Source: Siderastrea radians
Taxonomy: Eukaryota; Cnidaria; Anthozoa; Scleractinia; Rhizangiidae
DNA: 64,000 bases
Assembly (NCBI GenBank): GCA_964017195.1
Contig: OZ024898.1
Span: 16,794,475-16,858,474, forward strand
Reading direction: 5' to 3'
In this document: piece after piece, positions 9,860 through 19,517 of the stretch
Layout: each line of letters begins with the position of its first letter
How positions within the stretch are numbered: position 1 is the first letter of the stretch
Position numbers and translations under genes: made by a program
Notes under the pieces: generated by a model
Told to the model about the DNA's origin: nothing
Database searches by the model: none
What the model saw: the letters and a program-made list of their open reading frames with translations, nothing else

Positions 9860-10391
9860 TCTAGAAGACTCGTTGTTACTCTCCCTGAAAACCGCGAGCT
9901 AGCTGAACAATAATGATGTCTTCTTAGCAAGGATCTTTCGTGTATCCCAACTAGAGCCAACAATGACGAATACACAGCAAAAGCAGACTGCGAAAAGTTT
10001 TTCTGCTGTCGCCGTCTGAAGGCGTATTTTAGTTCGGACCCATCAAACGCCACAGCACCAAGTCAACCATCAAAACAGTGTGAGGACCCTTTCAAGACCC
10101 TAAAACATTCACCCTCCAACTGGACACCACATCCTGGAAAATTTGCAGCATTTGACTATTACATCTCGAAATGCCGCTGCGAAATCAAAATGCTCGACTT
10201 CAAACAGCGGGTCTCTAAAACAAACCTATCCCACTACAAAAAGAAGCCCTTTTCTCTCTACGACAACGCAAAGGCGTTGTAGTCAAACCGGCCGACAAAG
10301 GCGGTGCTGCCGTAGTACGGGCACGTGACCTTTACATCCAGGAAGCTGAAAGACAATTGTCAGACTCAGCCTATTATCAAAAGCTAGATTG
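9860..10391 (+). pseudogene. Penelope-like element A, 5' part of the RT ORF
   Basis: The plus strand reads a near-continuous frame with blocks typical of PLE reverse-transcriptase ORFs before the fingers domain: RANNDEYTAKADCEKFF (about 9,950-10,000), WTPHPGKFAAFDYYISKC (about 10,121-10,174), then in another frame KPADKGGAAVV (about 10,288) and RDLYIQEAERQLSDSAYYQ (about 10,325-10,380). Stops and frameshifts are present. The ORF is cut at GCTAGATTG (10,391) by an inserted element and resumes at 14,028. PLEs are retroelements whose RT is related to telomerase; this one is dead. Confidence 0.85.
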
Positions 10392-10582
10392 TAGTGGGGC
10401 GGATATGTGCAGATTTTGCCCTGAATTGTTCATTTTGCGTTCAAAGCACCAAATTCTCAGAAATGATAGAATTTTTTATAGTTGTAAATACTTGAGATAC
10501 TGCCATCGCAAAATTTTCTACATAAGTGAGTTTTTGAACTTTTTTCAAAATGGTCGCCATCTTGACCGGAAGTGGAATTTGG
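10392..10582 (+). repeat. Left terminal inverted repeat of the 3.6-kb element
   Basis: Matches the reverse complement of 13,844-14,024: perfect for the outer 19 bases, then GAATTGTTCA...AAAGCAC after an 11-base indel, and again TCAAAATGG..CCATCTTGA..GGAAGTGGAATT at 10,545-10,582. Confidence 0.85.
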
Positions 10583-11071
10583 TATTACCGGAAGTGTCCC
10601 TTTTTCTACTTAAATTAATTCTGATGTTGGATAAAACGAGTCCTTGCCTATTTTCAACAATTTCCGCCTGGAAAATAATGCATTACTATGACTATTTGGT
10701 CAAATGGAAGCATTTTCTTCTAAGCCGGATATGAAATTATCCTTAAACTGGAAGAAATATTGATGCTGACAAGTAACAAAAAATAAAGATATTGTTTCTG
10801 ACCTATGTTGTTTCGTTTTTAGTATGTACACAATAATTGGAAGAAATTTGTATAATACCCAGAATGCTTCTGTATATTACCCAGAATGCTCTATAATTTG
10901 CACATCAGATCCGCCATCTTTGATCAGATCGCCATGTGTATGACTGCTAACGCAAACCGTAAGTATCCAACCAACCAGTGTACTGTTTTAAGAAGACAAA
11001 CTTGATAGAATAAACTACAAACTTTAAGGAATTTATATGACATACAGACATTTCAGTGAAACTTAGGAAAA

Positions 11072-11260
11072 AGGGGAGACGGGCTTGCGCGGCTCCCACG
11101 CGCGTGTTTTAGAGTTTTAAAATGGCTTAAAAATTTAAGCCAGAAGTGGTAACTGCAGTTTTGATTTGTGATTCTCTTTTTAGTGTCGAAAAGAGTACCA
11201 GGCCTGCGCGCCTCCTGCGCGCCTGGCTTAGCCTTTCTAGAGTTTTGAATTGTTCTGACG
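11072..11260 (-). repeat. Inverted copy of the PLE C 3' end
   Basis: Reverse complement of 13,250-13,435 with about 85-90% identity, including the shared blocks CTCCCACGCGCGTG, TTTTAAAATGGCTTAAAAAT, ACTGCAGTTTTGATTTGTGA and GGCCTGCGCGCCTCCTGCGC. GC-rich for this window. Confidence 0.88.
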
Positions 11261-11394
11261 AGTATATTTTTGACGGAACGCTCTCTTTTGTACGATATTA
11301 GGGGCGGTTCGTTGAAAATGTCGTTTAGCAACAGGAATTCGTTGAAACTCTTACACGCTTTCACTACAGAGAGATCGATCGTTTGAGAATACAA
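11240..11394 (-). pseudogene. Inverted C-terminal end of a PLE reverse transcriptase ORF
   Basis: The minus strand from 11,394 reads FNEFLLLNDIFNEPPLISYK then RSVKNILVR, the end of the RT ORF seen in better-preserved relatives. It corresponds to the degraded end of PLE C at 13,180-13,255 on the plus strand, but this copy retains about 15 residues that the plus copy has lost. It continues openly into the inverted 3' repeat. Confidence 0.7.
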
Positions 11395-13260
11395 ATCAAA
11401 GAAGGCAAGAGGCCAATAGTTCCTAGAAAGAACTCAAGCACTGTTGTAAATAAGAAACCACATTTCAATAAGTTAACGCACTCGGCGCCTAGTGAAAACA
11501 TTGTAACGCTTGAGCGTGTACATAAGGTAGCCGAAAGCAACAACAAGAAAATTTCAGAGTTCGGCGAAATGATGTCAAAACTAGATGACATTCAGAATAA
11601 ACATGTTGAACAGTTTACTTGTCTCTTTTCTGAGTCCCAATACGAATACGGGCCCGCTAAGAAAAAATCCAAAGCAAACTCAATTAAAGGAAAATCAAAA
11701 AAGCCAACAAAAATCAATTCACTTAAAGAAAAGACAAAAACGCCACCCAAGGTCAGCTCAACAAAAAGGCGAAGAGAAGGCAGAAAAATCAAACAAAAAA
11801 ATGGCCAGATTAACTTACTGGCAAAACCTCTTGCGTGACGTCGATCATTTCGCGAGAAGAATGTGTCTCCAATACATTTTTCACGGGGAAAACACAAAAC
11901 CTCATCCTTTCCAGGTTAAATCTACATCGAAGCCACAAGTACAACTATCCGTAGCCCTTGAAAGCTATTCAGAAGAGGTCAAAATTAAACTGGCAGAACT
12001 AGAACTCAAAAATCCAAAGGATAATCTTACTCCCGCTGAACGCGAGACACTTAACACCCAAAAGCGTGACACCAACATTAACCTTAAAAAGGCTGACAAA
12101 GGAACTACATCTGTAGTTCTAAATATTGAGGATAAAGTTAAAGAAGGTCAAACCAAGCTAGATAACCGGGAACACTATAGACCTCTTGTGAACCTTTTGG
12201 TTTTCAACAGCTTATTAGCGGACTCTGTCTTGGAAACCACATAGATGAAATGACCAAATATGGCTTTGTCAAACACCACAACCGCCTCATATTCCAACAT
12301 TCTACACCCTAACAAAGATACACAAACCGACCCCAGTTGGGAGACCTCTTATTCATTCGTCGATAAACTCCTTCAGCCTATGGCACAACAATAAAAGTCA
12401 TATCTAAAAGATACAACTCACTTCATCAATTTCTTAGAGAAAAGGAAGGTACCAGAAAACACAATACTTGTTTCAATGGACGTTATGAGCTTATGTACAA
12501 ATATACCACAAGAGCAACTTAGAATAAACATAAAAAAACGAACCTCCTATCCCTACACGTCTACTGCAAAGAGCGCTCAAACTTATCCTAGTGGAGAACT
12601 CCCTCCAGTTTACTGGAAAAACTGCGTACAAATATATGGGACTGGCACGGGCACCAAAATGGCAGTTGCCTTCGCCAATATTTTCATGGCTAAGGTAACC
12701 AGAGAAGAGATCACACATTTCATTGAAAAAGGTAACAAACAACATCAAACTATCAAGTCTACAGCTGAAGTATTCAAAACAGAAACAAACTTTTTGGACA
12801 CTAATGTTTACAAAGGTGAAGGATTTAGAAATGAGTTGGTGCTAGATGTACGCACCCATTTTAAGCCCACTGAGACATTTCAGTGCACCCATTTTTCAAC
12901 CTGCCATCCACCAGGAGTGAAAAGAGGCTTCATCAAAGGAGAGGCTCTAAGACTACTCAGAACTAACTCTTCTAAAACATTCTTTGAAGAGAGCGTCACA
13001 AACTTCAAAACACATATTCTTGAGACTAAGAGGATGCCCAGAAAACTTAATTCAAACAGCCCTCTCAGAAGTTACTTTTGAAGACAGGTATCAAGCCCTC
13101 CGACAAAAACAAAAACAAGAAAAGAAAATCTTGCCCTCTGTAACGCAATAACACCCAGCAGTGCCTAACTTAAAACCAATACTCATGAACAGTTGGCATT
13201 TCATAACACAGCAACCGTTGCTAAACGACAATTTCAATATACTCGTGAGAGCAAAACTCT
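11374..13260 (+). pseudogene. PLE C reverse transcriptase ORF, catalytic motif deleted
   Basis: N-terminal REIDRLRIQIKEGKRPIV (11,374-11,420), a lysine-rich linker (11,650-11,810), then after a frameshift WQNLLRDVDHFARRM (11,818-11,865), LTPAERETLN, KADKGTTSVVLNIEDK (12,092-12,140), a KPTPVGRPLIH-type RT block (about 12,327), VSMDVMSLCTNIPQE (12,470-12,515) and GTKMAVAFANIFMAK (12,650-12,693). The family then has a YIDD catalytic motif, but here the frame jumps straight from MAKVTREEI to HFIEKGNKQH, an in-frame loss of roughly 30 residues containing both catalytic aspartates. Downstream LDVRTHFKPTETFQ and HPPGVKRGFIKGEALRLL are well preserved. Several other frameshifts are present. Confidence 0.85.
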
Positions 13261-13435
13261 AGACAGGCTAAAACACGCGCGCAGGAGGCGCGCAGGCCTG
13301 TTACTCTTTTAGACACTAAAAAGAGAATCACAAATCAAAACTGCAGTTACAACTTCTGGCTAAAATTTTTAAGCCATTTTAAAAGATTAAGACACGCGCG
13401 TGGGAGCCCCGCAGGCCTGTCACCCTTTTCAACTT
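13250..13435 (+). repeat. PLE C 3' end (partner of the inverted repeat)
   Basis: Follows the end of RT homology (ILVRAKL at about 13,238-13,257) and pairs with 11,072-11,260. Confidence 0.85.
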
Positions 13436-13843
13436 TTCTAAAAAAAACTTGACCTGTTGAAACATTTTGGGTCAGACATAACCAGCAGTCAATTGCATTT
13501 GAATGTATAAGATGTATCTGTAACTCAAACATATTAGAAAAGTCGTTTTCAAGAGGAGGATAGCCAAACAGGATGTAATTATGATGAAAGAGGCAATATA
13601 ATTATTATAAAATGGAAAATAAAGAGGTTTTCTAGACAGATAAAGGTTATTTTACGATTTATACACCACTTCCGGTTTAAAGTAACGGCCATTTTGAATA
13701 TTTTATGTATCTTGTATCAGTCTTGTGTTCTGTGGCTCCAAATTACAGCAAAATTGTTTATATACTAAATCTAGATTCCTCTGCCTGCTTCAGGACCGTT
13801 TTCAAGGCAAACAACCAAATATTATGGCTTTTCTATTAAGTTA
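13436..13843. other. Inner right part of the TIR element, no gene
   Basis: AT-rich sequence between PLE C and the right terminal repeat. A CACTTCCGG....CGGCCATTTTGAA block (13,668-13,697) resembles the inner part of the terminal repeats, suggesting subterminal repeats. The corresponding left part (10,583-11,071) is likewise non-coding, with an isolated duplicated motif ACCCAGAATGCT (10,857 and 10,880). Confidence 0.55.
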
Positions 13844-14024
13844 CAATTCCACTTCCGGCTCAAGATGGTGGCCATTTTGAAACACCCTCTCAACTCAGCT
13901 CACGTCAAATTTCCGCAGTGGCACTATATCAGATATCCATCAACACGTTAACAACTATCTTTCCACCAAATTTTGTGCTTTTAACAGAAAGTGAACAATT
14001 CCAGCACATATCCGCCCCACTATT
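13844..14024 (-). repeat. Right terminal inverted repeat of the 3.6-kb element
   Basis: Reverse complement of 10,392-10,582; see the left repeat. Ends CCGCCCCACTA and is followed by the TTG duplication. Confidence 0.85.
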
Positions 14025-14027
14025 GTG

Positions 14028-14375
14028 ATCTTACCATGGACCGTAATAAGAAAGTTGCTGAGGTCGTCCATGACGCCATTTCTAAACTGGAACTTCCACC
14101 ATCAACCACCAATTTAATTGTTGACCACCTCCGTGCTTCAAAAGTCTACCAACTTCGCAAGATTCATAAACCAGGGAACCTGGGCAGGCCTATAGTATCA
14201 GCTTGTAACTTTGCTACTGAACTCCTAGCCACTTATCTCGATATGATCACCAAGCCTCTTGTAGAAAACCTAACGAGCTACGTCAAAGACACTAATCACA
14301 TGCTTGACATTGTCGAATCTTTTCGTTTCTCCGGCACCCACAATTATGTGTTCAACATGGACGTCAAGTCATGTT
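14028..14375 (+). pseudogene. PLE A, continuation of the RT ORF after the insertion
   Basis: Picks up where 10,391 stopped and is open for over 110 codons: DRNKKVAEVVHDAI (about 14,039), VYQLRKIHKPGNLGRPIVSA (about 14,145-14,204, the RT motif with KIHKP and GRP), ITKPLVENLTSYVKDTNHML (about 14,245) and FSGTHNYVFNMDVKS (14,326-14,373). Homology stops at MDVKS, just before the expected LYTxIP block, so the catalytic half of the RT is missing. The following bases (CATGTTTGGACGCAGC...) are unrelated. Confidence 0.85.
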
Positions 14376-14774
14376 TGGACGCAGCATGGAAGCAAGATTA
14401 ATCTTCCGTCACAAGACTTTATAACCAAGTGAAATGAACACTGACTTTGCATTTCTCTGATAGTTACTTTTTAGCGCGCGTGCGTGTCGTAGATTCATTT
14501 TTGACTTTCAAAATTAACCGACGCGCGTTGTTGCTTAACGCCATTATTTCTCACTGAAGAAGAGATTTTTCCCATTTTCTACTTCAAGCGCAGAGACACA
14601 TTTAAAGTTACATCAAGAATATCTCGATTTACATGCGCTACACAGTTTTTATGCAATTTTCCGTTTAAAGTACTTTCCTACTGTGACTTTAACATCAAGA
14701 ATGCCACATCCAAGTAACTTCATGAGAAATTTAAAGAGAGAACTCAACAGCAAAGTCAGCCACTGCCATGAGAT
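14376..14774. other. Spacer between PLE A and PLE B
   Basis: No gene. Contains CpG-rich GCGCGCGTGCGTG / CGACGCGCG (14,473-14,527) and the left member of a degenerate direct repeat (14,560-14,640) whose partner lies just after PLE B. Confidence 0.5.
14560..14640 (+). repeat. Degenerate direct repeat flanking PLE B (left)
   Basis: About 80 bases, about 80% identical to 16,255-16,335. Shared blocks are GATTTTTCCCATTTT.TACTT and TACATCAAGAATATCTC. It could be the remnant of a PLE pseudo-LTR pair. Confidence 0.55.
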
Positions 14775-16260
14775 ATCTAACAAGGGGGCCCCTTCACCTG
14801 GCAGACAAAATATTTGACAAAACACGGTTTTCCAGCCACGTTGGTTTCCTAAGCAGATGCCTACCCCACGGGCTAATACCTAATGGATTTCACATCAATT
14901 TTCACGACATCGAACCTTTGACAAGGAAACTCTACTCAATACAATAGGCAAGTAGATATTGTTAGAGAGCACTTCTTTCGTTGCCTTATGCGTGCAACCA
15001 TCGTATCCATGCAACATAGATGTCAATCATAAACTATCGCTATTGATGATATCCGCAACGAACTGAGATCCACATGTAATGACCCAGACTATCACTGACA
15101 ACCTTGAGCTAACTGAACAAGAACGATGTCTTCTTAGGAAGGGTCTTTCGCGTATCCCAACTAGAGCCCACGATGACGAATACACAGAAAAGCAGACTGC
15201 GAAAAGTTTTCCCGCTGACTCCGTCTGAAGGCGCATTTTAGTTCGGACCCATCAAACGCCAGACCCCCAAGTCAACCATCAAATAAGTGTGAGGACCCTT
15301 TTAAGACCATAAAACATTCACTTTCCAACTGGACACCACCTCGACTACAAGATGCTCGATTACAATTAGCGGGTTACTAAAACAAACCTATCCCCACTAG
15401 AAAAAGAAGCCCATTTCTCTTTACGACAACGCAACGACGTTGTAGCCAAACCAGCAGACAAAGGCAGTGCTGTTGTAGTATAGGCTCGTGACCTTTACAT
15501 CCAGGAAGCTGAAAGGCAATTGTCAGACTTAGCTTTTTATCAAAGCTAGATCGTGATCTTCCCCCTGACCATAATACGAAAGTTGCTGAGGTTGTTCTGG
15601 ACGCCATTTCGTTTCTCCGGCACTTCCAATTATGTGTTTGCTATGGACATCAGGTCATTGTATATCGTTATACCCAATAACGATGGCTTACTAGCACACA
15701 CACTTAATCAACAAACGTACTTAGCTCAAACCACCTACCCATTCCCTGGTCTGCCTTGCCGAGCTCGTCCTTACCCTTAATACCTTCTCTTTCAATGGCA
15801 CGTATTACCAACAAACTAGAGGCGTTGCGATGGGAAGCTGTTTGGGTCCGTACTATGCGTGTTTATTCGTTGGCCATATTGAAGAGCAGATTTTCCAGCA
15901 GTACAAAGGAAAAACACCTGACCTCTACAAGCGCTACATTGACGAATAGTGAGTGCAGCGTCGGCCACCAAAGAGGATTTCCTAAATAATTTTCATCTAA
16001 GCCTGAAATTCACTTGGGCCATCTGAGACGACAAGCTTCCTTTCCTGGATCTCTATTTGACTCCATCCTCTAACCGCTTAATCACTACTTTTTACTATAA
16101 AGAGAAAGACTCCCACTCTTAACTCAATTACTCATCCTCACATCCAGTTGGTTGCAACAACTCAATTCCTTATAGCCAATTTCTCCGCCTGAGAAGGATC
16201 TGCAGTGAAGAAGACTTCATAACTAGAAGTGAAGAAATGACTTCATTTTTCATACGTGTG
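14775..16260 (+). pseudogene. Penelope-like element B, RT ORF with deletion and catalytic damage
   Basis: Begins TRGPLHLADKIFDKTRFSS (about 14,779-14,835), a PLE N-terminal block, and continues through ELTEQERCLLRKGLS, KPADKGSAVVV (about 15,450) and RDLYIQEAERQLSD. At 15,607-15,611 about 242 bases present in PLE A (14,083-14,324) are missing, the junction falling at a shared TTTC. Then FSGTSNYVFAMDIRSLY, a GVAMGSC-type stretch in a shifted frame (about 15,825), KRYID followed by E and a stop (about 15,930-15,950) where the family has YIDD, and LPFLDLYLTPSSNRLITT (about 16,035-16,089). Many stops and frameshifts: dead. Confidence 0.85.
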
Positions 16261-16335
16261 AGGATTTTTCCCATTTTTTACTTTAAGGGCAGAGATACTA
16301 ATTTACATTTACATCAAGAATATCTCTTTTACATT
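16255..16335 (+). repeat. Degenerate direct repeat flanking PLE B (right)
   Basis: Partner of 14,560-14,640, starting exactly where RT homology of PLE B ends. Confidence 0.55.
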
Positions 16336-17084
16336 GGACGAGTGGATCTCACGGCTTACCAAATTTCCTAACTTTCCTCATAGATCATTAAATCTTTCGC
16401 CTCTTGAGGTATGCGTCATCTTTTGGTCAAGATCTTTGTAGGGCTTCCTTTCATCTGCACATGGACATCCCTGTGAGCATCCTGTGTAAGGAAAACCAAG
16501 ACACCAGGACCCAACAAGAAGTGTCACGCATTCTTTATCTCTTCTAGCTACATCACGTCTTTAATCCCCACATTTTATGTTAGGACATGACTAGGACATT
16601 GACGTACAAGATTTTAGTCTCCTGATTAGTCTAATAAGGGAGACACAACAAATGAACTTCATAGATTTTGGAGCACGCATACGCTGGCGCTCTGTATGTA
16701 GGTTGCTAAGGTGATTTTTGATTGAGAGCCGTCAAAAATTTCATTGATAGTTCATCTTTATTCAACATCAAAATGTGACGTCATTTGCGAATTTTTAGTT
16801 CCGGTATCACGTCAACAACCTCCTTCACCAATGACATTCCCTCCCTGTGTCACGTGGTATCTTGCGTCGCCAATCATAACTCGCGCATTAAAGTAAGGGT
16901 AGCGCACATAGGAGAAAGTACCTTACTACCAGCGAGAATCGCTTGTCAGACGCATGACCACACCTGAATTTTCTTGTTTGTTTTGACTTTGCTTTTAAAA
17001 GGCATAGTGGCAGGACGAGTGTGTTTTCCTTGGAGAATTTGGATAACGGGTAGGAGAACCATCACCGTTTCAAAGAAGTCGTCC
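16336..17084. other. Stretch without a recognised gene
   Basis: No supported ORF. A TGACGTCA palindrome lies near 16,777 and a TTTTAAAAGGC TATA-like box near 16,994, followed by no obvious gene. The similar spacing to the element's other TATA boxes is suggestive only. Confidence 0.45.
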
Positions 17085-17325
17085 TCTGGCGGACTTGTCT
17101 GCTAGGTACTTTAAGACACACAGTAGCCAAGGGAGGTTACACGGCCGGACCTTAACCGGGTTTCTCTAGCATAGAGCAACTCAGAGTATTGCTGGATAAA
17201 GAGAGACAATGTGGGTTAAGTTCCTTGTTTAAGGAAAGAACACGAATTCAGGGACTGGCTCGAACAGACAAGAACTCCAACACATTAACCACTACACCAC
17301 TGCACCCCCAGGACTTGACTGCTAG
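17085..17325 (-). mobile_element. tRNA-derived SINE
   Basis: The minus strand from about 17,317 reads GGGGGTGCAGTGGTGTAGTG (tRNA-like 5' end and box A), then CTGTTCGAGCC (box B-like) about 45 bases later, then a body containing AAGGAACTTAACCCACATTG and CTCTTTATCCAGCAATACTC that I recall as a common anthozoan SINE body. The spacing of the pol III boxes fits. The element is diverged from a real tRNA, so it is a SINE and not a tRNA gene. Confidence 0.62.
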
Positions 17326-18230
17326 CTAACAGTTAAAGACTAAAGCATTGACTCTCACTATCTACCACTCCTTATGCCCAAATATAGTCATAGACTTTTC
17401 TAATGGATCAGCCTTTATGGACACAATACACGGGAGGTGTCTGCGGTGTGAATCTTTTGACTGAGGAACTTGGGATACAAGTAGAAGTAGTCATAGGTCC
17501 TGCACATTCTCCAAGCAAAAATATCACTCCTATTGCAAGTCAAATGTTAGTGCATGGAGATCTATCTATTCGTGGACCATGCCACCCAAAAGTGACTCAA
17601 GAACCATCCCCGTGGAAGTTATGTCTGTCAAATCTTGAAACCTAACTATTTTTTATCACAAAAAAAAAATAGTGTTGCATCATTTCCGTTATCAACAGAC
17701 ATGATTAGGTTATGAAAACAGGACCCGTCAGTACTTAGGAACAAACAGCGCCGAGACATTCTTCGTTTCTTAAAATACGTCAAAAATAACGAGACATTTG
17801 ATAAGTGAAGCCCTCTCTTTTTGTCTTCTCTTTCTCAACAGGTTTCGTCGTCGGCCATGACGGCACAGTAGCAGATGATAAAGTGATTGGCACCATCTCT
17901 ATTCAATTTCAGTAAAAGGTGTGCACGAACTCTCAACACATCCTCCATCCAAGCATCTTCCACCTCTTTTCTTTCAATCATGGTCGTCTCTTGCTCCGTT
18001 GCCACTTCCAAAATCCTGTACCCCTTTTGATTACTAAACCTACTTAAATCATGCAGACCCACTCTGATACTTTATGCCATCTTGGCTGGAGTAAACTACC
18101 CTTTGACTGGTGTCCCCTTAATTCTCAATATACTGCTATACGGCAAAGTTAAAGAAAAGACGAAAGAAAAGAAAAAGGGTAAGGAGGACCCCCTCTTTTG
18201 TACCCTTTCCCAAGAAACCAAGTAACCTGA
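17326..18230. other. Stretch with small unrecognised ORFs
   Basis: A plus-strand 80-residue ATG frame (17,403-17,645, starts MDQPLWTQYTGGVCGV) and a minus-strand 75-residue frame (17,835-18,062, containing RYTxxx-free IERKEVEDAWMEDVLRVRAH) are the only candidates. Neither resembles a family I know. Both lie inside the A-to-B interval, so they may be genes of the same element or of later insertions. Confidence 0.4.
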
Positions 18231-18235
18231 GTCGA

Positions 18236-18411
18236 CTGTATAAAAAGAGGTGCTTTGGCTCTCTGGGTCTTTTTTCTCAGTGACCTGAGCCAGATAATAG
18301 ATCAGGCAGAGGAAGCAGATGTTAGTAGTGTGTCACGTAAGACGTCCTGTCTTTGCTACTAGAACAAGAAGAGGATGACTCTTGATGATAAGAGCACCTC
18401 TTTTTATACAG
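18236..18411. promoter_or_regulatory. Pair of inverted TATA-box promoters facing each other
   Basis: The 19-mer CTGTATAAAAAGAGGTGCT occurs at 18,236-18,254 and perfectly inverted at 18,393-18,411, 138 bases apart. Each contains TATAAAAA. Orientation is convergent: the left copy would fire rightward and the right copy leftward. It could equally be the stem of a foldback. No substantial ORF follows either. Confidence 0.6.
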
Positions 18412-19517
18412 CGGTAGTTGTATTGATCCTAATGCAGAGTAAGCGTTCGAAGTTGACCTTCAACCTGATGTGGAACGGCATTTAAACACTATTGCGTCAA
18501 ACGGGCAATTTTGTGGACTGTCTTGATCCAGTAACTACCGACAAAGGATCCAATGAGCCATCAATCGTGTGTTGGACACTCGCATAGCTGACAAGGACCA
18601 GCGGTATTTCACCCGTGACTTTTCTATAATTTCTAAGGAGGGGCATTGCGGGCGGGGGAGTGGTTTTGTGGTGGGTTGTGCGAGTGTGAGATCCTACAAC
18701 GTTTGGCTGATGATTTGAAAGGGAGGGAGCAATTTGAAGGTGTCAACTCTCCATCGCACAAATTAAAACCGGGGCAACAGAGTCCTTGAAATAAGACAAA
18801 AAAGATCCCGAGTGTGGTACTGAACCCCTGGTGATTACCAGAGGTGTATTTGCAAACAACGAGTAAGAGATTTATTATCCAACTCAACTGTACAATATTT
18901 TGGGATTTTTGTACTCTTTTGCGCGCCTTCTGTACAATAACTAATACAGTTGGCTGGTAAACTTACTTACTTACTGACTTATTTACTTACTTATCCTCTT
19001 TGTTCCTTATGGAATTGAGGTCGTCCCCTAGAACTCGCCATCTGACCTTATGTGTCCATTCTATCAAAACTACGTCAATGCCCAGACCTATCGCTGATTC
19101 CTACACCGAGCTACTAATCTTCAGGAAATCCATGAGTAGAAAAAGGAGAAAAAGTAAAACACCAGCCAAAGGTTGGAGAAGCCGCTTAACTTCAGACACT
19201 CCAGGCGAACAAAGGAAAAGAGGAAGAGGAAGAGAATGAGGACAGACCACTGCCACTTCACGTCACGGAAGCCATGCAACGTCAAGATTATATTCCCAAT
19301 CTAATGATAACTGAAAGGGGGAATCATGTTAGACCTTATGCTCCAAAGCGGAACATTGTATCTGTGATTTTCTTCAGTGGTTAGACACATTGATCGAAGA
19401 GGACACTCATCCAGTAAACGTTATTAGCCAGAATTAGGTGCTGCAGTTATTTTGTGGTTTGCAAATATCATGCTTAGAATTTCGGTATCTCGGAACACAA
19501 AAAAGGTACTTTCCTCA
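18412..19517. other. Stretch without a confident gene; (ACTT)n microsatellite and a basic ORF
   Basis: Bases 18,957-18,998 are an imperfect ACTT tetranucleotide repeat. From the ATG at 19,009 an open frame to 19,239 ends in a strongly basic region (SRKRRKSKTPAKGWRSR, then EQRKRGRGRE), the composition of a nucleic-acid-binding or virion core-like peptide, but no family match is claimed. The rest has no supported gene. Confidence 0.45.

Larger units (their letters stand above)
11072..13435 (+). mobile_element. Penelope-like element C with an inverted copy of its own 3' end
   Basis: Lies inside the 3.6-kb TIR element. Its core is a plus-strand PLE RT ORF (11,374-13,260). The sequence after the RT ORF (13,250-13,435) is repeated in inverted orientation at 11,072-11,260, followed on the minus strand by the last part of a PLE RT ORF. 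Partial terminal copies in either orientation are a known feature of Penelope elements and arise during target-primed integration. No GIY-YIG endonuclease domain is visible. Confidence 0.82.
10392..14024. mobile_element. 3.6-kb TIR element of unassigned family inserted in PLE A
   Basis: The ends are inverted copies of each other, beginning TAGTGGGGCGGATATGTGC on both sides, and are flanked by TTG (10,389-10,391 and 14,025-14,027). The uninterrupted PLE ORF at 15,540 reads through this point as GCTAGATCGTGATCTT, so TTG is best explained as a 3-bp target-site duplication. Without the internal PLE the element would be about 1.3 kb with no transposase visible, so it is probably non-autonomous. 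A 3-bp duplication fits Harbinger-like or Academ-like transposition, but neither end sequence lets me choose. Confidence 0.82.

Noticed and set aside
9772..10053. Minus-strand ORF of 93 residues
   Set aside because: It is a shadow of the plus-strand PLE A reverse-transcriptase ORF, which has recognisable motifs.
10392..14024. CACTA-superfamily transposon, because the right end reads CACTA
   Set aside because: In CACTA elements the outer end begins CACTA on the 5' side. Here the left outer end begins TAGTG, the opposite polarity, and no CACTA transposase is present.
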